From Ignavibacteriales bacterium (GTDB lineage Bacteria; Bacteroidota; Ignavibacteria; UBA10030), in NCBI GenBank assembly GCA_016218005.1, contig JACRFF010000169.1:1-5746 (forward strand): 5,746 nucleotides of DNA, in the 5' to 3' direction. The position numbers and the translations under genes were made by a program. Under the pieces are notes generated by a model. That model saw only the letters and a list, made by a program, of their open reading frames with translations, searched no databases and was not told where the DNA came from. Shown here piece by piece: positions 1 through 5,746 of this stretch; the first letter of the stretch is position 1; each line of letters begins with the position of its first letter.

Positions 1-2
1 GC

Positions 3-1778
3 GGGTCATCGTCGCCGAATCTTCTTTTCTGGGGATTCAGCGTGGCGGCCTTGGTCTACGGCTCGATGACGGCATATCAACTTCGCTGGCTCTGCGATGA
101 CATTTTCATCACGCTGCGTTATGTCGAGAATTGGTTGAACGGTCTTGGCGTCGTCTATAACGCCGGCGAGCGGGTGGAGGGCTACACGCATTTCTTATGG
201 ATGGCGTTGATTGCATTTTTCCAATGGCTCGGCAGCAATCCCCGCGATGTTGTGTACGCGCTCGGACTTGCCTCGTTCGCGGCAACATTGGCAACGCTCA
301 TCGCTCTTTCGTGGAAAGCACACGGCGGCCAGAAATTGTTTCTGCCTCTGGCGGCGGTGGTGCTGGCGCTTCATTTTGATTTCAAAATCTGGGCAACCAG
401 CGGATTAGAAACATCGCTCTTTACATTCCTTGTGCTTGCGTCCATCGCCGTGTTGGCATGGTGGCGGCAATCCAACGACCGCTCGCACGCACTGGCGGGA
501 CTGCTGTTGACGTGCGCGATGATGACTCGGCCTGACGGCATACTCTTCACGATGGTGGCAGGCATGTTTGTTGTCGTCCGCTCGATTGCGGTCAGGAAAA
601 CGTGGAAAGCAACATTACGTGCAACGGCAATGTTTGCCGCGCCGTTCGTTGTCGTCTACCTTCCATACGTTGTTTGGAAGTATTCATATTACGGCGATCT
701 ATTTCCGAACACCTACTACGCGAAATCCGGTGCGCTGAACTATTTCTCACAAGGATGGATTTACATCGGTATGTACGTGCAGGCGTACGTCAGTTCGTTC
801 CTGCTCGTGCTCGGCATCGGTGCAGTGTGGATGGCTTGGAATTCCAGCGCCGAGTCGTGGCGGCAACGCGCTGAGCGATTGTTCGCCTCACCTATTCATG
901 CAACGATCGTGTTGTCGATGCTGTACGTGGTCGTGTATGTCGTCGGTTTTGTGGCGCGCGTTGGGGGAGATTTCATGTATGCGCGATTCCTGCATCCGGT
1001 GCTGCCGCCGCTGTATGTTGCTGTTGAACTTTCGCTTCTTACCTTGCTGGCAAAGCGGCCGCGGTGGCTGCGCATTGCGTTTGTGGTCCTGCCATTGTTG
1101 GCGGTCTACGAGCATTCGCTGCGGATGTCGATCTTTGTGGATGAGAACGGCAAACGGAAAGGGTCGTTTCTCAACGGCGTTACCGACGAGCATTGGTACT
1201 GGACGCAGACCGAGCAGTTCGGCATGGATCCGATCTCGATGAATGAATTTATGGGCCGACAATTGGCGGCATACTTTCAAGGTGAGCGAGTCTCGGTGCT
1301 GCTGCGCGGACAAGCGAGTCTCGGTTACTACGCTAAGTTTGCCGATTGTGTGGAGAACGCCGGATTAACGGATGCCTACATTGCCCGTCTGCCGTTGGCG
1401 GCGCGTTCGCGTCCCGGCCACGAAAAAAATGCGCCGGTTGAATACCTGCTCAAGCGCGGCGTGCACTTTGTCTTTATGCGCTCGGCATACGACACCGCTT
1501 CGTACCGGCAAATCTATTTTCGCATGGGAAGCAGTTACGCGCGCGCCGAAATGTTTTTCTACGATGCGCCGCTCTTGCATCGGCTGAAGGTACGCTTTGG
1601 CGAAAGCGTGGAGTTTCAAGATTTCACGAACGTGCTCGATCACTACATCGCAACGATCAAGAGCAAGCCCAGAGAAGAGGTGGCGCGGGATTATGGCAAG
1701 TTCAACGACTACTACTTTGCGCGCAACGCCGACCCCCAGCGCAACGAAGTATTTCAGAAATATCTTGAAGGCGGTTGA
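3..1778 (+). CDS. Polytopic membrane glycosyltransferase, GT-C fold, AftB-like (5' partial)
   Basis: Probably a GT-C glycosyltransferase that moves a sugar from a polyprenyl-phosphate donor to an envelope acceptor on the periplasmic side. The first GTG is at 42, but the frame is open to the window edge and the preceding codons (about 18-41) extend the first hydrophobic helix, so the true start lies off-window. After that helix comes DDIFITLRY (Asp codons 96-101), the usual position of the GT-C catalytic Asp, followed by ERVEGYTHFLW (about 168-200). About nine or ten further hydrophobic helices run to about 1130. Loops carry RPDG (528-539), GDLFPNTYYAK (about 693-725) and GGDFMYARF (about 963-989). 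The last 200 or so residues are soluble, with GLTDAYIAR (1362-1388) and GHEK (1416-1427); I recall similar motifs in periplasmic domains of related transferases. The closest family I recognise is the actinobacterial arabinofuranosyltransferase AftB type. Donor and acceptor cannot be read from sequence. It converges on lptD. The family call is fairly firm; the substrate is unknown. Confidence 0.75.
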   Translation, partial: GSSSPNLLFWGFSVAALVYGSMTAYQLRWLCDDIFITLRYVENWLNGLGVVYNAGERVEGYTHFLWMALIAFFQWLGSNPRDVVYALGLASFAATLATLIALSWKAHGGQKLFLPLAAVVLALHFDFKIWATSGLETSLFTFLVLASIAVLAWWRQSNDRSHALAGLLLTCAMMTRPDGILFTMVAGMFVVVRSIAVRKTWKATLRATAMFAAPFVVVYLPYVVWKYSYYGDLFPNTYYAKSGALNYFSQGWIYIGMYVQAYVSSFLLVLGIGAVWMAWNSSAESWRQRAERLFASPIHATIVLSMLYVVVYVVGFVARVGGDFMYARFLHPVLPPLYVAVELSLLTLLAKRPRWLRIAFVVLPLLAVYEHSLRMSIFVDENGKRKGSFLNGVTDEHWYWTQTEQFGMDPISMNEFMGRQLAAYFQGERVSVLLRGQASLGYYAKFADCVENAGLTDAYIARLPLAARSRPGHEKNAPVEYLLKRGVHFVFMRSAYDTASYRQIYFRMGSSYARAEMFFYDAPLLHRLKVRFGESVEFQDFTNVLDHYIATIKSKPREEVARDYGKFNDYYFARNADPQRNEVFQKYLEGG

Positions 1779-1843
1779 GCAATCAGCTGATCGGCAATTG
1801 TTGCCACTGCACTGTTCGAGCAATTCTTTCTGAAGCCATCCTG
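1779..1843. other. Convergent intergenic gap with short inverted repeats
   Basis: This 65-base gap separates the stop of the plus-strand transferase from the stop of minus-strand lptD. It contains a perfect 10-base palindrome, ATCAGCTGAT (1782-1791), and directly after it a 5-bp stem with a 3-base loop, GGCAA-TTG-TTGCC (1793-1805). Neither is followed by a T-run on either strand, so this is not a standard intrinsic terminator. It could be a weak bidirectional termination or 3'-end structure, or chance. Confidence 0.3.
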
Positions 1844-4369
1844 CTAATAAAGTCCGCGCTGACGATTTTGCTTCGTGACTTTGATATCCTGCAGTTGCGG
1901 CGCTTTCACTTTTAATTCCAAACGATAGCCTTCCAAGTAGCCCATCGGATACCATGAAAAACTCATCGTCCAGCAATGCAGATCGCGTGAGACGTCGACG
2001 GAGGGAATGAAGTGTTTCTTGTTCACGAAGTCGTAGCTTGCGCCGGTGGAGATTTGCCACTTGTCGGTGAGATTGAACGACAGGTTGATGTTTGCCGACG
2101 ACGAGCGGTAGATAACGCCCGGCGCCGGCGTGCTTTGCGAAAACATCCAACTCAAGCTCACATTCCACAGAATGCTGAAGTCGGCATCTTCATGGTCGTA
2201 GATCGTTCGAAAAGTTTTCTTTGGCGGTGCAGGTGCCGCGCCGTTGGAAGCGCGCGCTTGTTCCTGCGCTACCGGCTCGGGCACGCCCGTTGTCGAAGGA
2301 GTTTGCTTCTTCTCGCCGCGGAATGACGTCCCCACGCTCAGGTTGAAGTTTGTCAAGTCGCCGAACTTTCCTGTTTCCGTCAACAGAAACTTGTTCACGC
2401 GCGTGCGTGCCGTCGGCTCGTACTTATAGAGATTGTAACTCGCGCTCCCGCTGATGTTCAGAAGGCGGCCAATATCGGTGCGGAAGTTGACCCCAAGCTC
2501 GCTAAAGCGCATCGAGTCTGCCACAAAGTTGTAGGATATGCCGCCGCCGAAATTGAGAAGCTGCAATTTTTCTTCCTTCAACGTGTCGGCTTTCTGGTAC
2601 TTGGCTTCGACGTTGTTGCCGACATTCAAGTTGGCAAACATCGAATATTTTTGGATGTTGTCGCCGTAGATTTGCTTGTTGTATGTGAATCCGAGCGTAG
2701 GGTTAACCGTATGCCGGATGGCGGCGATTCCAAGCATGCGCGGCTGGGCAATTCCATAGAACCGCGTGCTGGTGGAAATTCCTGCCGAAAGAAATCCCTG
2801 CACTATTTTGTCGCGTGTCGATCCATAGCCGATCAAACTGTCTGATGGCTGGCGGTACGGAGTCTCAACGTCGGTCCATGTGCGCGAATCGCTCAACGAG
2901 AGCGACGGCGCGATGGTGAATACTCCTAACTTCGGTGCAATCGAAAATCCCAGCCCTTGCGAAAGTGATCGCGTTCCCGCTCTCTTGAAATCACTCGTGC
3001 GCTTCAAAACGAAACCGGTATCGGGCACGAACGTCTTCACCGAATCGACGTACGACGTCGTCTTCGATTGCCGGTTGAGGAAGTTGGCGTTATAGCTGAA
3101 GCCGAGCATGTCGAGAAACCCGTAGTCGGTTTCAGACGACCCGCTCAGGCCGCGCGTTTTTGTCCGCTTGCGGAACGGGAACACCGTAGATTGCGTGAAT
3201 GAAAGCGAAGGCAATGTCTCGTTCGTCTCGTTCGTGGTCAGACTTTGGTCGCGCGTAACGCTGAGCGTCAGCGAACGGTTGCCATTGTCCCACGACTTCC
3301 AATACGTTGCGGTGGAGTAGATATTTTGCATCAAGATGTCGTTCAGGTTGAAGCTGTAATCCGAAAAATTGCCGGATGAAAACCGGAAGTTGACGTCGGC
3401 GCGCGAGGTAGGGCTGATGGACTGATTGTGAATGACGCTCACATCGTAGCCGTTGATGCGCCGTTCGTTGGCAGCACCTTGCTCGCGGGCGGTCATGTTC
3501 ACCCACCGTCCGTTCAGGGAGCCGCTGAAGTCGTATCGCTGCGCATAGCGGATATTCGTAAAGTTTTGCCATCCGCCGCGCGTCGAGAGGTCAAACGCTG
3601 TGGCGAGGTCGAGGTAGTCGCTGATGGCGAAGTAGTAGCCGAGGTGATTCAGCATTTTGCCGAAGCGGTTATCTTCGCTGTAGGCCGGTGCGATTAGGCC
3701 GGAGGCGCGTCCACCGCGGCTCGGAAAAACGCCGAACGGCAGCGCAAAGATCGGAACATCGGCGACAAAAAAATAGACCGGCTCGGCCACCACTTTGTCG
3801 CGCACCATGACTTTCATCTTGGGACTATAAAAATAAAAATGCGGATGCGATGCGTCGCAGGTGGTGTAGATGCCGTCTTGCACGTAGAGGACATTCGATT
3901 CGAACTTTTTGATTTGCTCGCCGGTGTAGAAACCGTTTTCGATTTCCGTCTTGCCGATGTTGATCTTCCCCTTCTTCGACTTGAAGTTGTAATTCACCAC
4001 GTCGCCGTGGTAATCATCGCCGCCGTCTTTCATCACGGGGCGGCCAATGGTGGAATCTTTCTTTACCGTGTCCGGCACGCCGACCGCCGTCAGAGTCGAC
4101 GTCGACCAATTCACGCTCACGCGTTCCGCTTTCAATCCCATCGATTGATATTGGACGTCGGAGGAATTGTAGAGGTGCATGAATTTTGTCTTCATCGAAT
4201 AGACGATGGAGTCTTTGGCGGAATAGACAACGACCGTATCCACGCCGGAATTGCCGGCGGCGATCGTATCACGTGCCGCCGCTGATGAGGAAGTGTCGCT
4301 CTTGGTTTGTCCGTTGACAATGGAGGCCGTCAAGGCGATGGCGAGTATAATGAGAGTGCAACGGTTCAC
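1844..4369 (-). CDS. lptD: LPS-assembly outer-membrane protein LptD (Bacteroidota type)
   Basis: LptD forms the outer-membrane barrel that, plugged by the lipoprotein LptE, inserts lipopolysaccharide into the outer leaflet. With the GTG at 4369 the protein has 841 residues, in the range I would expect for the family. Residues 1-21 look like a signal peptide: Asn-Arg, then a hydrophobic stretch, ending VNG before Gln. A Ser/Ala/Asp/Thr-rich linker follows. An OstA/LptA-like periplasmic domain covers about 45-190, including YHGDVVNYNFKSKKGKI (120-136) and CDASHPHFYFYSPK (171-184). The hallmark DVPIFALPFGVFP and SGLIAPAY lie at 204-230 (bases 3680-3760), followed by LGYYFAISDYLDLA from 243. The rest alternates as many amphipathic beta strands, closing with DLHCWTMSFSWYPMGY (796-811) and a short charged tail. 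An Ala/Pro-rich loop lies at about 686-720. The mature protein has only two cysteines, 171 and 799. The frame stays open upstream to 4627 inside the kinase gene, but that stretch is Arg/Cys-rich and lacks a signal peptide. GTG at 4396 is an alternative start. Confidence 0.92.
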   Translation of the reverse strand: MNRCTLIILAIALTASIVNGQTKSDTSSSAAARDTIAAGNSGVDTVVVYSAKDSIVYSMKTKFMHLYNSSDVQYQSMGLKAERVSVNWSTSTLTAVGVPDTVKKDSTIGRPVMKDGGDDYHGDVVNYNFKSKKGKINIGKTEIENGFYTGEQIKKFESNVLYVQDGIYTTCDASHPHFYFYSPKMKVMVRDKVVAEPVYFFVADVPIFALPFGVFPSRGGRASGLIAPAYSEDNRFGKMLNHLGYYFAISDYLDLATAFDLSTRGGWQNFTNIRYAQRYDFSGSLNGRWVNMTAREQGAANERRINGYDVSVIHNQSISPTSRADVNFRFSSGNFSDYSFNLNDILMQNIYSTATYWKSWDNGNRSLTLSVTRDQSLTTNETNETLPSLSFTQSTVFPFRKRTKTRGLSGSSETDYGFLDMLGFSYNANFLNRQSKTTSYVDSVKTFVPDTGFVLKRTSDFKRAGTRSLSQGLGFSIAPKLGVFTIAPSLSLSDSRTWTDVETPYRQPSDSLIGYGSTRDKIVQGFLSAGISTSTRFYGIAQPRMLGIAAIRHTVNPTLGFTYNKQIYGDNIQKYSMFANLNVGNNVEAKYQKADTLKEEKLQLLNFGGGISYNFVADSMRFSELGVNFRTDIGRLLNISGSASYNLYKYEPTARTRVNKFLLTETGKFGDLTNFNLSVGTSFRGEKKQTPSTTGVPEPVAQEQARASNGAAPAPPKKTFRTIYDHEDADFSILWNVSLSWMFSQSTPAPGVIYRSSSANINLSFNLTDKWQISTGASYDFVNKKHFIPSVDVSRDLHCWTMSFSWYPMGYLEGYRLELKVKAPQLQDIKVTKQNRQRGLY

Positions 4370-4396
4370 GGCGTTGCAATAAATGGCGACGCTCAC
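4367..4396 (-). promoter_or_regulatory. lptD start region and coupling with the kinase stop codon
   Basis: Two in-frame GTG codons can start lptD. The one at 4369-4367 lies 23 bases after the kinase stop and gives a compact signal peptide. The one at 4396-4394 overlaps the kinase TGA (4395-4393) as GTGA, a classic arrangement for translational coupling, and adds nine residues before the same hydrophobic core. Neither has a recognisable Shine-Dalgarno sequence. No in-frame ATG exists between the kinase stop and the hydrophobic core. I prefer 4369 because of the shape of the signal peptide, but the choice is open. Confidence 0.5.
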
Positions 4397-5352
4397 AGCA
4401 CCAAGCCGGCGGCGCCAAGCATTCCGGCGTTGTTGCCGAGTTGTGCTTGAAGAACTTGAATGTCGGGCCGCAAGGGTGCAAGCACGTGTGCGACGACGGA
4501 TTCCTTGACGGCTTGCAGCACAAAATCTCCTGCCGCAGAAATTCCGCCGCCGATGATGCTCACGCGTAAATCCATAATGTTCATCACCGAAGCCAGCGCA
4601 ATGCCTAACAGCGATCCGGATTCCCACAGGATGTCGCGCGCTGTTGCATCGCCTGCCTGCGCCGCTTGCGAGAGAAACAGCGGCTCAACCTTTGCAAGAT
4701 CGCTGTTCACTAATGCGTGCACGCTCGACTCCGGGTGCTTCAAAAGTTTTTCCATCGCGCGCTGAGAGAGATACCGCTGGCCGACATATGCTTCGACGCA
4801 ACCTCGATTGCCGCAGTTGCAGTCAGGCCCATTACGGTCAATGGTTACGTGGCCGATTTCACCCGCACCGCCCGTAGGACCTCGGAACAGTGTATGATTC
4901 AAAATAATCCCGCCGCCAACGCCGGTACCCCAAATGACGAACAAAAAGTCCGGATGGTTCCTGCCGGCGCCGAACTTTGCTTCGGCGATTGCCGCGGCGT
5001 TGGCGTCATTTTCCACTTCAATGCGAAATCCGTCGAATCGTTTGCGCAGTTCAGCCGCAAGCGGAACGGCGCTCCAGCCCTTGAGATTCGGCGGTGCTTT
5101 GACAAATCCGTTATTATCCACAACGCCCGGTGCACCGATGCCCATCGCTCGCACTGAAACGGAAGGATTAGCGCGCACAATTTCACGGGCGGCCTTTTCA
5201 ATTTGACCGATCACGGCGTCGGGTCCCATTTCGGCGAGCGACGGAAGCTTGGTTTGATGAATAAGCTCTCCGCTTTCGGATACAAGCCCCGCTTTGACGG
5301 TGGTGCCGCCGAGGTCAATACCAATTGCATTTGATGCGCGATGCTGATTCAT
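4393..5352 (-). CDS. ROK-family sugar kinase, probable glucokinase
   Basis: A cytosolic ATP-dependent hexokinase of the ROK family, most likely phosphorylating glucose to glucose-6-phosphate. The protein is 319 residues, a usual length for ROK kinases without an N-terminal DNA-binding domain, so it is an enzyme and not a NagC/XylR-type repressor. The phosphate-binding DLGGT is at 13-17 and GIGAPG at 71-76. ENDANA is at 114-119, with Asp116 the expected catalytic base. WGTGVGGG is at 141-148 and GEIGH at 164-168. The ROK zinc site is intact: His168 with Cys178, Cys180 and Cys185 in CNCGNRGCVE. The adenosine-binding IIGGGIS is at 267-272. The ATG at 5352 puts DLGGT at the normal distance from the N-terminus. 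It follows the hydrolase gene by 70 bases and runs directly into lptD, so it is probably the upstream gene of a two-gene unit. Related ROK kinases act on mannose, fructose, allose, N-acetylglucosamine or N-acetylmannosamine, so the exact sugar is inferred. Confidence 0.93.
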   Translation of the reverse strand: MNQHRASNAIGIDLGGTTVKAGLVSESGELIHQTKLPSLAEMGPDAVIGQIEKAAREIVRANPSVSVRAMGIGAPGVVDNNGFVKAPPNLKGWSAVPLAAELRKRFDGFRIEVENDANAAAIAEAKFGAGRNHPDFLFVIWGTGVGGGIILNHTLFRGPTGGAGEIGHVTIDRNGPDCNCGNRGCVEAYVGQRYLSQRAMEKLLKHPESSVHALVNSDLAKVEPLFLSQAAQAGDATARDILWESGSLLGIALASVMNIMDLRVSIIGGGISAAGDFVLQAVKESVVAHVLAPLRPDIQVLQAQLGNNAGMLGAAGLVL

Positions 5353-5422
5353 AACGTGGAAAGATACAAAGAAAACAAAACAAGCAGAAGAAGCGCCGAA
5401 AGTTTTGCGGGAGAGAAAAAGC
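5353..5422 (-). promoter_or_regulatory. U/C-rich leader upstream of the ROK kinase, possible promoter
   Basis: This 70-base gap, read on the minus strand, is strongly pyrimidine-rich just before the kinase ATG, with repeated TTTTG/CTTC tracts. TATCTTTC (5366-5359) matches the Bacteroidota -7 consensus TAnnTTTG at seven of eight positions. It ends six bases before the ATG, so a transcript from it would be leaderless or nearly so. I found no matching -33 TTTG at the expected 19-21 base spacing, and no Shine-Dalgarno sequence or hairpin terminator for the upstream gene. A promoter is possible but unproven; read-through from the hydrolase gene is equally possible. Confidence 0.2.
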
Positions 5423-5746
5423 TCAGAATACTTCTGTCAATCCATCGAAAGCGTGAGTGACGGGTATTGCGTAGTCGATCGTTTCAAGGATTTGTCGCGT
5501 GAGGAGCAGCTTTTCTTCGAGGAGCGAGTCGTCGTGTATGGGGTCGTGGTGTGTAACGATCCAACGTTTTACGCTGCCTAACTTTGCCAGCAGACAAGCG
5601 TTGGAGAGGCCGGTGTGGCCCCAGCCGATTTTTTTTGCATACTCATCGTTAGGATATTGCGCTTCGTGGATCAGCACATCGGCGTTGCGAATGAACGCGA
5701 TTATCGGCTCATACTGCTGAAGCAAATCGCGTGGAATAACGGACAA
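5423..5746 (-). CDS. Metallo-beta-lactamase-fold hydrolase, RNase Z-like (N-terminus off-window)
   Basis: The C-terminal 107 residues of a metal-dependent hydrolase of the metallo-beta-lactamase superfamily. The first codon in the window is TTG at the very edge and is almost certainly internal. ADVLIHEAQY lies at about 22-31 of the visible part, the WGHTG motif has its His codon at 5617-5615, and VTHHDPIHDD (about 5557-5528) supplies the last histidine ligand. This order (LIHE, then GHT, then THHDP) matches the RNase Z-like branch, where the GHS/T histidine and the TH histidine bind the metals. The HHDP variant is common in stand-alone phosphodiesterase-like members and in ones fused to signalling domains. 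The HxHxDH motif would be off-window, so activity cannot be judged. The substrate is unknown: tRNA 3' processing is unlikely from the HHDP motif, and a cyclic-nucleotide or other phosphodiester hydrolase is more plausible. A coding-strand A8 run (5636-5629) lies at Lys-Lys and does not break the frame. Confidence 0.8.
   Translation of the reverse strand: MSVIPRDLLQQYEPIIAFIRNADVLIHEAQYPNDEYAKKIGWGHTGLSNACLLAKLGSVKRWIVTHHDPIHDDSLLEEKLLLTRQILETIDYAIPVTHAFDGLTEVF

Noticed and set aside
42..44. GTG at 42 as the true start of the left-hand gene
   Set aside because: The frame is open to the window edge and the codons before it extend the first membrane helix. Starting at 42 would cut that helix, so the gene is treated as 5' partial.
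1365..2168. A 267-codon minus-strand open frame spanning the convergent junction
   Set aside because: It is antisense to the transferase 3' end and out of frame with lptD on the same strand. Its product is rich in Arg, His and Cys with no recognisable domain, while both overlapped genes have clear family motifs.
3132..4285. Open frames on both strands inside lptD (for example 3839-4285 plus and 3132-3572 minus)
   Set aside because: They are shadows of the LptD reading frame in GC-rich sequence. Their products show skewed composition and no domain, signal or start context of their own.
4370..4627. An 86-codon N-terminal extension of the lptD frame inside the kinase gene
   Set aside because: The extension is Arg/Cys/Ser-rich and would bury the signal peptide in the middle of the protein. 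It overlaps the well-conserved kinase C-terminus, including GNNAGMLGAAG.
5629..5636. An eight-base T run (A8 on the coding strand) as a programmed slippage site or frameshift
   Set aside because: The reading frame is intact through it and encodes Ala-Lys-Lys-Ile between conserved motifs. No alternative frame product or stimulatory structure is visible. The A7 run at 1423-1429 and the A7 run near 3768-3776 are likewise ordinary codons.
5744..5746. TTG at the right edge as the start of the metallo-hydrolase
   Set aside because: The metal-binding HxHxDH half of the fold is missing, so this codon must be internal to a gene that continues beyond the window.

Overview
The window holds four protein genes and very little non-coding DNA. 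It looks like chromosomal housekeeping sequence from a Gram-negative bacterium of the Bacteroidota/Chlorobiota/Ignavibacteriota (FCB) group. The main evidence is the LptD homologue, whose motifs match the Bacteroidota-type LptD rather than the proteobacterial type. Neither of the two start codons inside the window has a convincing Shine-Dalgarno sequence, which is also common in that group. Base composition is moderately GC-rich by eye and even across the window. I saw no sign of recent transfer: no insertion sequence, integrase, tRNA, rRNA, CRISPR array or long repeat.

Layout. A plus-strand gene cut by the left edge (3-1778) encodes a polytopic membrane protein resembling GT-C glycosyltransferases of the AftB-like kind, with a soluble C-terminal domain. 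It converges on a minus-strand block across a 65-base gap. Read in transcription order, that block is: the C-terminal part of an RNase Z-like metallo-beta-lactamase-fold hydrolase (5746-5423, cut by the right edge), a complete ROK-family sugar kinase, probably a glucokinase (5352-4393), and a complete LPS-assembly outer-membrane protein LptD (about 4369-1844). The kinase and lptD are 23 bases apart, or overlap as GTGA if an upstream GTG is the true lptD start, so they are probably co-transcribed. A 70-base U/C-rich leader lies between the hydrolase and the kinase.

How the genes relate. LptD inserts lipopolysaccharide into the outer leaflet of the outer membrane. The GT-C protein would transfer a sugar from a polyprenyl-phosphate donor on the periplasmic side. 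Both therefore concern the cell envelope, although they are transcribed toward each other. The ROK kinase supplies phosphorylated hexose to central metabolism or to sugar-nucleotide synthesis; a link to envelope sugars is only inferred from position. I did not find a previously undescribed system here. The points most worth a second look are the two-cysteine arrangement of LptD, the kinase-lptD junction, and the unassigned substrate of the GT-C protein.
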